Of a stretch of DNA of 64,000 nt, positions 7,965 to 15,447 are shown one piece after another; position 1 is the stretch's first letter, and each line of letters opens with the position of its first letter. Made by a program: the position numbers and the translations under genes. This stretch comes from GCA-002780795 sp964545385 (GTDB taxonomy: Bacteria; Patescibacteriota; Microgenomatia; UBA1406; GWC2-37-13): the NCBI GenBank assembly GCA_964545385.1, contig CAZJFG010000003.1, positions 1-64,000 on the forward strand. The letters are read 5' to 3'. The notes beneath the pieces were generated by a model. The model ran no database searches. It worked only from the letters and a program-made list of their open reading frames with translations, and was not told the DNA's origin.

Positions 7965-8925
7965 GCGTTTTTTTATTAAACAAGTTTTTTATAATTTCCT
8001 CAATTCTTTCTTCTTCTATTGTTATATCAGAATAAGGAACAGTTTTGTTGATTAGGTCGATTTTTGAGATAAGTTTTTCTTTTTCAATCGGCCAGACAAT
8101 TTTTGGGAACTGAAAAACAATGGGTTTACCGATTTCCAATATTGTTTTTTGGTCGATCTGACGATCGAGAATAACGCTAATATATTTAATTTTTGAATAA
8201 CGGTCGATTATTTTTTTAAGCTGGCCGTCGTATAAGATATGGCCTTCATTTATAATAATCAGTCGTTTGGCCAGACGTTTGACATCTTCCAAGTAATGGC
8301 TGGTCAGAATTATTGTTGAGCCGTATTTTTCCTGATATTTCTTGATAAAGTCACGGATTGCTTCTTGAGAAAAGATATCCAGACCAATGGTTGGCTCGTC
8401 AAAAAAAATAAGCCGCGGCTGGTGAAGAAGGGAGTTTATTAACTCCATTTTCATCCGCTCGCCCAAAGAAAGCGTTTTAATCGGCCTGTCAAGCAGGTTT
8501 TTACATTTGAGAATAGTTGAGAGTTCCTTAACGGTTTTTTTGAAATCGGAGTCCGACACATCATAAATTTCTTTATTGAGTTCAAAACTATCAAGTGCCG
8601 GCAATTCCCAGATAAGCTGGTTGCGTTGGCCCATGACAAAAGCAATCTGTTTTAAGAACTCGGGTTTTTTGTCAAAAGGATTTTGACCAAAGACTTGTGT
8701 CATGCCGGCCGTAGGGTATAAAATTCCGGCCAAGATCTTCAGAGTTGTTGTTTTTCCGGCACCGTTTGGCCCGATAAAACCAATAAGTTCACCTTTCCCA
8801 ATTTCAAAACTAACCCGGTCAAGGGCCACTTTTTTTTTGTACTGACGATTGAAAACATCCTGAAAAAAATTTTTTCCGCGGACAGGAGTTTTGTAAATTT
8901 TGGTTAAATTGTTGACTTTAATCAT
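7957..8925 (-). CDS. ABC transporter ATPase, ABC-2 type (COG4586-like)
   Basis: 322 residues with all nucleotide-binding motifs: Walker A GPNGAGKTT (about residues 52-60), signature LSLGERMKMEL, Walker B LIFFDEPTIGLD, and the switch His in ILTSHYLEDV. The C-terminal extension of about 80 residues is typical of the COG4586 subgroup, which pairs with two ABC-2 permeases. Both permease genes lie directly upstream on the same strand (9008-9802 and 9921-10712). The substrate is not known for the family; export across the cytoplasmic membrane is expected. Confidence 0.9.
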   Translation of the reverse strand: MIKVNNLTKIYKTPVRGKNFFQDVFNRQYKKKVALDRVSFEIGKGELIGFIGPNGAGKTTTLKILAGILYPTAGMTQVFGQNPFDKKPEFLKQIAFVMGQRNQLIWELPALDSFELNKEIYDVSDSDFKKTVKELSTILKCKNLLDRPIKTLSLGERMKMELINSLLHQPRLIFFDEPTIGLDIFSQEAIRDFIKKYQEKYGSTIILTSHYLEDVKRLAKRLIIINEGHILYDGQLKKIIDRYSKIKYISVILDRQIDQKTILEIGKPIVFQFPKIVWPIEKEKLISKIDLINKTVPYSDITIEEERIEEIIKNLFNKKTHE

Positions 8926-9007
8926 ATAATTAATTGCCGATTTTCAATTTTCATTGATTAACTGTAGATTTATTGAAAACCGAAAATTGTAAATTGAAAA
9001 TTATTCT
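8926..9007. repeat. AT-rich spacer with inverted TTTTCAATTTTC repeats
   Basis: The 82-base gap between ATPase and permease genes consists of ATTTTCAATTTTC on one side and GAAAATTGTAAATTGAAAA on the other, an imperfect inverted repeat that could form a hairpin in the transcript. The same short word recurs in coding DNA near 24780. Confidence 0.5.
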
Positions 9008-9802
9008 TTATCCTCCCCAGCTTTGGTATTTTGTCAGTCCGTAATTCCAAAACCTTAATGCTAATAATAGCAAGGCGATTGAAACAAAAAATGCGTAAAC
9101 AATTTTAGCCGGTGACAAAAGACCGAAAAGGACTTGCGCCGGAAAACTGACCATGACGCCGACCGGAATAACAAACGTGAGGATTTCCCGAATGGGGCTT
9201 TGGTAGATATCAAGGGGAAAACGAGTGAGATTGGTTAAGTCACGATAAATCATAATTGTGTTGTCGACTTCTGTTGTTATGATACCGAAGGCTAAAACCG
9301 CTATATGAAAGGCCGTTGCAATCAGAAGGCCATTTATTATGAGCAAAACGTATAGCAAAATAGAAGAAAGAGAGTAAAAGAGAGAAGATAAAGACATGTA
9401 ATATCCGGTAAGAAAGATATAAGGGATAAGCATAATAATATCCAGGTAATCAATGCCGCCAACCAAAATTTTTAAAAAAGGATGATGTGGTTTTGTGAGG
9501 ATAAGATTGAAGTCGCCGGTGACTACGTAATATTTAAATCGGTAGACCTCACGGAAAATAATCTGGCTTACTGTATCGATAATATTAAAGGTGAGATAAA
9601 AAATGATTGCTTGATTTATAGTGTAGCCCTTTATCACCTTTACATTTTTAAAAATAAGCAAAACAAGCATGAAAAAAAAGATGAACCGCATTGCTTTTCC
9701 AACCAAAAAAAACAATGTGCCGACCCTGGTTTGAAAAGTGGTTTTAAGGGCGAATTTTGAGTAGAGAAAAAATATTTTTAGATAACGTTTGAGTTTTTTC
9801 AT
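9008..9802 (-). CDS. ABC-2 type permease (COG3694/COG4587-like)
   Basis: 264 residues, six predicted membrane segments, with the first beginning after FALKTTFQTRVGTLFFLVGK. The text FKYYVVTGDFNLILTKPHHPFL, in the loop between helices two and three, is the kind of cytoplasmic coupling segment seen in this permease family (compare NGTIMNYIIKPINFF in its neighbour). Forms the exporter with the ATPase at 7957-8925 and the second permease at 9921-10712. Two different permeases suggest a heterodimeric channel. Confidence 0.85.
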   Translation of the reverse strand: MKKLKRYLKIFFLYSKFALKTTFQTRVGTLFFLVGKAMRFIFFFMLVLLIFKNVKVIKGYTINQAIIFYLTFNIIDTVSQIIFREVYRFKYYVVTGDFNLILTKPHHPFLKILVGGIDYLDIIMLIPYIFLTGYYMSLSSLFYSLSSILLYVLLIINGLLIATAFHIAVLAFGIITTEVDNTIMIYRDLTNLTRFPLDIYQSPIREILTFVIPVGVMVSFPAQVLFGLLSPAKIVYAFFVSIALLLLALRFWNYGLTKYQSWGG

Positions 9803-9811
9803 AATTTATTT

Positions 9812-9912
9812 TGACAGATTCTGTCGTTTATGATCCCTTCTCTCCTGCGAGGTTCTTCGCCAGCTGGCGAAATCCGCTTCTTGGAAAGTCACCTTACTTA
9901 CGACACCTGTCA
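9812..9912. repeat. Palindromic, MITE-like element between the permease genes
   Basis: A 101-base stretch bounded by TGACAGATTCTGTCG on the left and CGACACCTGTCA on the right, which are imperfect inverted copies of each other. At its exact centre (9856-9871) is the perfect 16-base palindrome TTCGCCAGCTGGCGAA. No transposase lies within it. Confidence 0.5.
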
Positions 9913-9920
9913 AAAATTTT

Positions 9921-10712
9921 TTACCTTCCGAAAAAATTGTAATTTTTATTTCCCCTTATCCAAAGATAACGGGCTGCAAACCAAGTTGCAACAAGCCAAA
10001 AAAGAGAAGTTGCAACGATAAAAGGGGTAATAAGCTCAAGTCGACCAAGAAAAATCTGGGTCGGTAGATAAAAAAGATAGGGAAAAGGAGTCAGTAGAAA
10101 CAGATTATATAGAGTAGATGGCAGGAGATCGAGGGGGAAATAGGATCCTGAGATCAAAAAAACAACTGTCATAAAAAGAAATCTTGGGGCCCAGACCTCG
10201 TTGCTCCAAAAGCCGACAAAAGAGATGCAGAGATTGATATAAAAACCAATCAAAGTGCCGATAATAAGAAAACAGGTAGCAAATATTGAGGAATAAGTAT
10301 TAAGCGGCAGAAAAAGCTGAGGGTGAAAGAGGATAATAATAATCCAAACTTCAAGAAAAACAAAAAAAAGGTTTAAGAGTTTGTCAGCCAGGTCGCGGAC
10401 AAGATAATAACGGAAAAAATTTATCGGTTTTATAATATAATTCATGATCGTACCGTTTATGATATCTCCTGCAATATCGATTGTACGTGTCCCCAAGACA
10501 AAATTTGAAATTATATTGACAAAAAAAATATAGGTGATGAGTTGACTTTTGTCGTAGGTACCAAAGCGAGTAGCTCGGTCAAACACCGAAGTCCACAAAA
10601 AAAACGTGACTAAAAAACTCAAAAAAACCCGAAAACGCCAGATAACAAAATTTACACGATAAACAAAATACTCTTTGATTGTTAGCCAAAAAATTAAGAA
10701 GTATTTTTGCAT
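9921..10712 (-). CDS. ABC-2 type permease (COG4587/COG3694-like)
   Basis: 263 residues with six hydrophobic segments. N-terminal FLIFWLTIKEYFVYRVNFVIWRFR is the amphipathic entry helix seen in this family, and DIINGTIMNYIIKPINFFRYYLVRDLADK is the coupling loop. It is the promoter-proximal gene of the exporter operon (10712 toward 7686). It is separated from the second permease by 118 bases holding the palindromic element at 9812-9912. Substrate unknown. Confidence 0.85.
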   Translation of the reverse strand: MQKYFLIFWLTIKEYFVYRVNFVIWRFRVFLSFLVTFFLWTSVFDRATRFGTYDKSQLITYIFFVNIISNFVLGTRTIDIAGDIINGTIMNYIIKPINFFRYYLVRDLADKLLNLFFVFLEVWIIIILFHPQLFLPLNTYSSIFATCFLIIGTLIGFYINLCISFVGFWSNEVWAPRFLFMTVVFLISGSYFPLDLLPSTLYNLFLLTPFPYLFYLPTQIFLGRLELITPFIVATSLFWLVATWFAARYLWIRGNKNYNFFGR

Positions 10713-10738
10713 GACTTTATTTTATCATTTGTGTTCGC

Positions 10739-10768
10739 TTGACAAACTAGAAAGTGGTTGATTATAAT
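10739..10768 (+). promoter_or_regulatory. Strong sigma70-type promoter
   Basis: TTGACA at 10739-10744 and TATAAT at 10763-10768, both perfect, with an 18-base spacer. Predicted transcript start about 10775, pointing into the structured region and rho. Confidence 0.75.
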
Positions 10769-10774
10769 AAGATT

Positions 10775-10965
10775 GATCCTCCAAGAATAGGCGAACTTTA
10801 AAAACTTTTTCTTAACGCTATCAAATTTTGAGGGTAAGTCCGATGTTACATCGGATAATGAGACCTGTTTCTTTGGCCTTGAGGCCAAAAGAGCGGTTTT
10901 CCCATTGCCTTTCCGGGAAAAAGTTTTAAAAACCTTATTCGCAGGAGGATCCTTCGTAAGGTTAA
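10775..10965 (+). ncRNA. Candidate structured RNA upstream of rho
   Basis: Begins at the predicted start of a perfect promoter. The two ends can pair: GATCCTCC with GGAGGATC, GAATAGG with CCTTATTC (one bulge), and AAAACTTTTTC with GAAAAAGTTTT. This makes a long interrupted stem. Inside are two perfect 7-bp hairpins, TCCGATG/CATCGGA and TTTGGCC/GGCCAAA. About 190 nt with a long closing stem recalls 6S RNA in size, but the branched interior does not match the 6S consensus as I know it, and I recognise no tmRNA, RNase P or SRP motifs. It could also be a rho leader or a cluster of palindromic repeats. There is no clear terminator before rho, 154 bases further on. Confidence 0.45.
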
Positions 10966-11118
10966 GTTTCAGGTAAAAAAATTCATAAGTCAAAATCCAA
11001 AGGGGGGAAATCACAAGCAAAAATTTAAAAGTATAAAAAAACTTTTTACTTTTAGATTGTGCTTTTAATTTTTAACTTTTGACTTTTAACTTGTTTCAAT
11101 TATTAATTAAATACATTT
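10966..11118 (+). other. Rho leader, AT-rich, no gene seen
   Basis: Low-complexity T/A sequence rich in 'acttttaacttttgactttta'-like words ending at the rho start (tttATGG). A weak AAAAGTA/TACTTTT hairpin lies around 11028-11053. No Shine-Dalgarno motif is visible before rho. Confidence 0.4.
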
Positions 11119-12399
11119 ATGGCAACTAAAAATAATATTCAAAAGCCTCAAAATGACGAAGTTTTAGACGTTTCTTCATTGATTGAAAAAATAGAAGAAA
11201 AACCCATCATGGAGAAGAAGGATGAAAAAAAACAACCTCAGGTACGGGAAGAATCTACACCGGAGGAGAGGTTGAAAGAAGACTTAAAAATCAGCTATAC
11301 TGCTTCAGGTGTTTTGGATATTACCTTTGGCGGATACGGCTTTTTACGCCACGACTTTGCCTTTAATCCTGACCGTGACATCTATGTTTCCAATTCCCAG
11401 ATTCGCAGATTTTGGCTCAGAAAAGGAGATCAGGTTGAAGGTTTGGCCAGACCGCCAAAAACAGGAGAGCGTTTCCACTCGTTACTTCTTATTAAAAAGA
11501 TAAACGGCGTTGAGATGACCGAAGAACAAAGCCGAGCCCGCAAGAACTTCGACTCGCTTACCTCACTTCACCCCAACCGCCAGGTGCGGCTTGAGACTGA
11601 GAAAGACATTTTATCAACCAGGATTATTGATCTTGTGGCACCTGTCGGTTTTGGTCAGCGGGCTTTGATTGTTTCCCAGCCAAAAGCGGGTAAAACCACG
11701 TTCTTAAAAGAAATTGCCGAGGCAATCAACAAAAACCACCCGGATGTTTTTTTAATGGCTATTTTAATCGGAGAACGGCCGGAAGAGGTAACTGAGATTA
11801 AAAGGTTTTTAAAAGGCGAGGTAGCTGCTTCGAACTTTGACGAGTCGCCACGCCAACAGGTAAAGGTGGCCAATATTGCCATGGATCGGGCCAAAAGAAT
11901 GGTTGAAATGGGTCGCGACGTGATTATCTTGCTTGATTCAATTACTCGCTTGGCCCGTGCTCTTAATTTATCAGCTGGCAACTCCGGTCGAAGTTTATCG
12001 GGCGGATTTGATCCATCGGCTCTTTATCCGGCCAAAAAATTTTTAGGTGCGGCACGCAACTGCGAAGAAGGTGGATCGCTGACTATAATAGGTACGGCAT
12101 TGGTTGGGACAGAATCACGCATGGACGATCTTATCTATGAAGAGTTTAAGGGTACGGGTAATATGGAGCTTCATCTGGAGCGTAAGTTCGCAGACAAGCG
12201 TATTTTTCCGGCGATTGATGTTGAGAAATCAGGTACGCGCCACGAAGAGCTTCTTTTCAGTAAGGAAGATCTTAAAAAGATTAACACCTTACGCCGGATG
12301 CTTTCCTTACTTGACCCTGAGGAACGGCTTACCGCTCTTATCGACAAGCTCTCAAAAACCAAAGACAACAAGGAATTCTTGAACAGCTTGAAAGGATAA
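11119..12399 (+). CDS. rho: Transcription termination factor Rho
   Basis: 426 residues, close to the family norm. Order: a Lys/Glu-rich N-terminal stretch (about 1-60), the RNA-binding cold-shock-like domain (GVLDITFGGYGFLRHDFAFNPDRDIYVS, about 65-130), then the RecA-like ATPase with Walker A QPKAGKTTFLKEIA, Walker B DVIILLDSITRLARA, and the GGFDPSALYPAKKFLGAARN loop region. The Walker A is preceded by SQ instead of the usual AP. It has its own long upstream leader (see 10775-11118), which suggests autoregulation, as is known for rho in other bacteria. Confidence 0.97.
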   Translation: MATKNNIQKPQNDEVLDVSSLIEKIEEKPIMEKKDEKKQPQVREESTPEERLKEDLKISYTASGVLDITFGGYGFLRHDFAFNPDRDIYVSNSQIRRFWLRKGDQVEGLARPPKTGERFHSLLLIKKINGVEMTEEQSRARKNFDSLTSLHPNRQVRLETEKDILSTRIIDLVAPVGFGQRALIVSQPKAGKTTFLKEIAEAINKNHPDVFLMAILIGERPEEVTEIKRFLKGEVAASNFDESPRQQVKVANIAMDRAKRMVEMGRDVIILLDSITRLARALNLSAGNSGRSLSGGFDPSALYPAKKFLGAARNCEEGGSLTIIGTALVGTESRMDDLIYEEFKGTGNMELHLERKFADKRIFPAIDVEKSGTRHEELLFSKEDLKKINTLRRMLSLLDPEERLTALIDKLSKTKDNKEFLNSLKG

Positions 12400-12416
12400 G
12401 TCCAGAAGAGTAATTC

Positions 12417-12646
12417 ATGACTTTTAATCAACCTCTTCCCGATTACGAAACAAGAGATAATAATATGCTTGAATTGCTTTATCTAACTAAACACGTTTTG
12501 ATATTATTCTATTTTTTAATTAAAAAACATCCTTTCCAAAATGGAAACAAGCGTATTGCCGATATGACGGTTTTGGTTTTTTAGCAATTAATGGAAGATG
12601 GCTTTCTATTCCTCCATATAATTTTTATTTATTTGCTATAAATTGA
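12417..12646 (+). pseudogene. Fic/Doc-family protein, frameshifted remnant
   Basis: The first frame gives 55 residues ending LIKKHPFQNGNKRIADMTVLVF then TAG. HPFxxGNKR is the Fic/Doc active-site motif (AMP- or phosphate-transferring toxin enzymes). Moving one frame at the run of six T gives the expected continuation FLAINGRWLSIPPYNFYLFAIN up to TGA at 12644-12646. The N-terminal part of a normal Fic/Doc protein is also mostly missing, so the locus looks decayed by both deletion and frameshift. A sequencing error in the T run is possible but would not restore the missing parts. No antitoxin gene is adjacent. Confidence 0.7.
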
Positions 12647-12681
12647 AAAAATAATTGAAGAAAATGAAAAAAAAATTACGC

Positions 12682-12718
12682 TTGACAAACTACTTTTAGA
12701 TACCCTATACTGGTAGGG
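12682..12718 (+). promoter_or_regulatory. Promoter and operator of the CsoR-family gene
   Basis: TTGACA at 12682-12687 and TATACT at 12706-12711 (18-base spacer). The inverted repeat CCCTA (12703-12707)/TAGGG (12714-12718) surrounds the -10 box and is of the C-tract/G-tract type bound by CsoR-family repressors. Transcript start is expected about 12718, four bases before the ATG, so the mRNA is nearly leaderless and binding would block the gene itself. Confidence 0.6.
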
Positions 12719-12721
12719 AGT

Positions 12722-12973
12722 ATGGAAGACAAGTCAAAAATCAAAGTTCAAATAGCAAATAGAATTAGTCGGATTATTGGACAGCTCCATGGGATAGAAA
12801 AGATGGTAGGTGCCAGCCGCAACTGCACGGAAATCCTTCAGCAAGTATCGGCGATAAAAAAAGCCATAGACAGCCTGTCTAAAGAAATTGTCGTTTCAGA
12901 TTTTTGCCGTCTGATGCCCAAATCAAAAACAAAACAGGTGGAACAGATGGTGGAGAGAGTTATAAATTTGTAA
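12722..12973 (+). CDS. CsoR/RcnR/CstR-family transcriptional repressor
   Basis: 83 residues, all-helical DUF156 family: IANRISRIIGQLHGIEKMVGAS, then NCTEILQQVSAIKKAIDSLSKEIVVSDFCRLM. Copper-sensing CsoR uses Cys-x(n)-His-x3-Cys. Here the first Cys (about 36) and last Cys (about 62) are present, but the position four before the last Cys is Val, not His. Loss of the His with retention of both Cys is the pattern of persulfide/thiol-sensing CstR. The neighbouring trxB 94 bases downstream fits a thiol-stress role. The operator-like repeat at its own -10 box suggests autorepression. Confidence 0.85.
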   Translation: MEDKSKIKVQIANRISRIIGQLHGIEKMVGASRNCTEILQQVSAIKKAIDSLSKEIVVSDFCRLMPKSKTKQVEQMVERVINL

Positions 12974-12983
12974 TTTTAAAGCT

Positions 12984-13060
12984 CGATACCGTATTTTTTC
13001 GTTCGGCTCAACTCAAGAGGGGCCCAGGCGATTAACTCAAAAATAGGTATTTTCGCTTTA
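12984..13060 (+). repeat. Dispersed repeat family A, copy 4 (intergenic, before trxB)
   Basis: GATACCGT, then AGAGGGGCCCAGGCGATT; the only family A copy outside a gene. It ends seven bases before the trxB ATG, so it forms the whole leader of trxB. Confidence 0.7.
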
Positions 13061-13067
13061 ATTATTT

Positions 13068-14075
13068 ATGGAAAACGTTATTATCATCGGTGGAGGGCCC
13101 GCTGGTTTATCTGCGGCTATTTATCTGGCCCGGGCCGGACTTAAACCCTTGGTTTTTGCCGGTTCACCGCCTGGTGGTCAGCTGACTCTTACGTCTGAGG
13201 TGGAAAATTTCCCTGGCCACCTCTCAATTCTTGGAGCCGAGCTTATTCAAAAAATGCGAAACCAAGCCGCTCAATTTGGAGCAAAAATAATAGATCAGAA
13301 TATATCTAAAGTTGATCTAACTAAATCATCTTTGAGAATTTATCTTTCAGATTCAGCAACGCAATTTTTATCACACGAGAGTTTCACCCCTCGACAAGCT
13401 CGGGATCCCCTCGAAAGTGAAAAAATTGCTTTTGCTTCATCTGATAACGCGATTGTAACTAAATCAATCATTATTGCCACAGGCGCCAAGGCATTGTGGT
13501 TGGGACTGGAGTCGGAAAAGCGTCTTCGGGGCAAAGGTGTTTCGGCCTGCGCCACCTGCGACGGGTTTTTCTTCCGTGGCAAGACCGTGGCTGTCGTGGG
13601 CGGTGGCGATACCGCCTTGGAAGAGGCGCTTGCCTTAACCAAATTCGCCGACAAGGTTTATATCATCCATCGCCGGGACAGCTTCCGAGCCTCAAAAATC
13701 ATGGTGGAGAGGGTTAAAAAAAACCCAAAGATCGAAATTCTATTCAATAGCCAGGTTGAGGAGATAATAGGTGAGAAAAAGGTTGAAGGAATAAATCTTA
13801 AATCTCAAATCCCAAATGGCAAATCCAAATCTAAAATCTTAAATCTAGAAGGTATTTTTATTGCGATTGGACATAAGCCGGATACGGATCTTTTCAAAAA
13901 TCAAGTGAAGATGGACAAAAAAGGCTATATTTTAACAAAAGATTCACAAACTTCTATTAAGGGAGTTTTTGCCGCCGGCGACTGTGTCGACACCAAATAC
14001 CGCCAAGCAGTAGTGGCCGCCGGAATGGGTGTTTCGGCAGCACTGGAGCTAGAAAAATATTTGGAAAAATATTGA
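13068..14075 (+). CDS. trxB: Thioredoxin-disulfide reductase with inserted palindrome
   Basis: Flavoenzyme passing electrons from NADPH to thioredoxin. 335 residues against about 310 usual. FAD motif IIGGGPAGLSAAIYLARAG, redox centre ACATCDGFFF, NADPH motif VVGGGDTALEEALAL, and C-terminal FAAGDCVDTKYRQAVVAAGMG are intact. Two stretches look inserted: residues about 86-128 (SHESFTPRQARDPLESEK), encoded by a palindromic DNA repeat at 13382-13422, and residues about 243-260 (SQIPNGKSKSKILN), encoded by AT-rich low-complexity sequence. Both lie in loops. The preceding CsoR-family gene may control it. Confidence 0.95.
   Translation: MENVIIIGGGPAGLSAAIYLARAGLKPLVFAGSPPGGQLTLTSEVENFPGHLSILGAELIQKMRNQAAQFGAKIIDQNISKVDLTKSSLRIYLSDSATQFLSHESFTPRQARDPLESEKIAFASSDNAIVTKSIIIATGAKALWLGLESEKRLRGKGVSACATCDGFFFRGKTVAVVGGGDTALEEALALTKFADKVYIIHRRDSFRASKIMVERVKKNPKIEILFNSQVEEIIGEKKVEGINLKSQIPNGKSKSKILNLEGIFIAIGHKPDTDLFKNQVKMDKKGYILTKDSQTSIKGVFAAGDCVDTKYRQAVVAAGMGVSAALELEKYLEKY
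13382..13422. repeat. Palindromic repeat inside trxB
   Basis: TTTCAC at the left end and GTGAAA at the right end frame CCCTCGACAAGCTCGGGATC and CCTCGAAA. The inner CGACAAGCTCGGG word is of the type found as interspersed palindromes in many environmental bacterial genomes. Translated in frame in trxB. Confidence 0.55.
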
Positions 14076-14123
14076 TTTATATATTACGTAATACGTAATT
14101 TATTAATTATTAATTATAAAAAT
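14076..14123. repeat. AT-rich spacer with ATTACGTAAT palindrome
   Basis: Short gap made of TATTACGTAATACGTAATTTATTAATTATTAATTA-like words. The 10-base palindrome ATTACGTAAT is in it. Similar 'ttacgaatt' spacers occur at 45242-45311 and inside leuS near 63940. Confidence 0.45.
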
Positions 14124-15404
14124 ATGACAAATGAAGGAATCAAGATGTTGGAAAGTGCACAAGGGTTAATCAAAAAAACTGCCAAAAGTATGGGACTGTC
14201 CGAGGAGACGACCCAAAGACTGGTTGAGCCGGACTATATTCACGAGTTTAATTTCACGGCAAAAATGGATTCGGGGAAAACAAAAATGTTTAAAGGTTAC
14301 AGAATCCAACATAATGGCGTTTTGGGGCCTTACAAAGGTGGAATCCGTTATCATTTCAATACCTCAAAAGAAGAAATCCAGGCTTTGGCTACTTTAATGA
14401 CAGTCAAATGCTCGGTCGCTAATCTACCTTTTGGTGGAGGGAAAGGTGGTATCATCGGTTTTGACCCCAAGAAAGCCTCGCTTGGCGAGATCGAACGGGT
14501 TTCCCGCGCCTTTGCCCAAAAGCTTTCCCAATTTATAGGTCCGGAAGTAGATGTGCCGGCGCCGGATGTGAATACTACACCTCAGATTATGAAATGGATG
14601 CTGGAAGAATATCTCAAAACTCAAAACTCAAAACTCAAAACTAAATCTAAAAACTCAAAAGCCTTGAATTATCTAAGAGGAACATTTACGGGAAAACCGA
14701 TCGAAGATGGAGGGAGTCTGGGGCGGACCGAGGCAACAGGAAGAGGAGGAGTGGTGATTTTGAAAGCATTGCTTTCAAAATTAAGCTCAAAGCTCAAAGT
14801 CCAAAGCTCAAAACTGTCTGTGGCGGTACAAGGATTTGGGAACGTCGGCTATTATTTTTCCAAGTTTGCCTATGAACAAGGGTTTAGATTGGTGGCAGTA
14901 TCCGACTCAAAAGGCGGTATTTACAAAGAAAATGGTTTGAACCCCGAAGAGGTTTTGGCCGACAAGAAAAAAAAAGGAATTCTTTCCGGCGGAAAAAAAA
15001 TCACCAACGAAGAACTTTTAGAACTGCCTGTAGATATTTTGGTTCCTGCTGCCCTTGAAAACGTCATTAACCGGAAAAACATGGCTAAAATTAAGGCTAA
15101 AATCGTCATAGAAATGGCCAATGGCCCAGTGACAGAGGAAGCTTATGAATACATGCAGAAAAAGGGGATTTTGGTCATTCCCGATGTTTTGGCAAACTCC
15201 GGCGGAGTGACTGTTTCCTACCTAGAATGGTATCAAAACGTTCACAATCAAAAATGGAGTGAAAAAAAAGTAAATACAAAAATGGCAGATCTTTTAAAAA
15301 TCGCTTTTGACCAGATTTGGAAAAAAGCAGCGTTAAAAAAAATACCTTTCAAACAGGCGACCTTTGAGATGGCAATCGAAAGAATAGTAAAGGGTAGTAA
15401 GTAG
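14124..15404 (+). CDS. gdhA: Glu/Leu/Phe/Val dehydrogenase (glutamate dehydrogenase type)
   Basis: 426 residues. N-terminal dimerisation/substrate domain with GVLGPYKGGIRYH and PFGGGKGGI (catalytic Lys), VDVPAPDVNT, then the NAD(P) domain with VAVQGFGNVGYYFSKFAYEQG (Rossmann GxGxxG) and PDVLANSGGVTVSYLEW near the end. By family it interconverts glutamate and 2-oxoglutarate with ammonia. Two Lys/Ser/Gln-rich stretches (about residues 164-180 TQNSKLKTKSKNSK and 221-231 SSKLKVQSSK) are encoded by the 7-base period 'caaaact' repeat at 14613-14660 and 14783-14814 and look inserted. Gene symbol by similarity; coenzyme not determined. Confidence 0.9.
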   Translation: MTNEGIKMLESAQGLIKKTAKSMGLSEETTQRLVEPDYIHEFNFTAKMDSGKTKMFKGYRIQHNGVLGPYKGGIRYHFNTSKEEIQALATLMTVKCSVANLPFGGGKGGIIGFDPKKASLGEIERVSRAFAQKLSQFIGPEVDVPAPDVNTTPQIMKWMLEEYLKTQNSKLKTKSKNSKALNYLRGTFTGKPIEDGGSLGRTEATGRGGVVILKALLSKLSSKLKVQSSKLSVAVQGFGNVGYYFSKFAYEQGFRLVAVSDSKGGIYKENGLNPEEVLADKKKKGILSGGKKITNEELLELPVDILVPAALENVINRKNMAKIKAKIVIEMANGPVTEEAYEYMQKKGILVIPDVLANSGGVTVSYLEWYQNVHNQKWSEKKVNTKMADLLKIAFDQIWKKAALKKIPFKQATFEMAIERIVKGSK

Positions 15405-15447
15405 CAAGTATTAATAATCTTAATACTGTATACTTAATACTATCCTT

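Noticed and set aside
9830..10021. 63-residue plus-strand frame between the permease genes
   Set aside because: It runs through the palindromic element and is antisense to a permease C-terminus.
10694..11020. 108-residue minus-strand reading frame before rho
   Set aside because: It is antisense to the candidate structured RNA, overlaps the permease start, has an unprotein-like composition, and its opening is better explained by paired repeats in the RNA.
12399..12416. Rho-gene terminator
   Set aside because: No GC-rich hairpin followed by a T run is present after the rho stop; I found no confident intrinsic terminator in the window.
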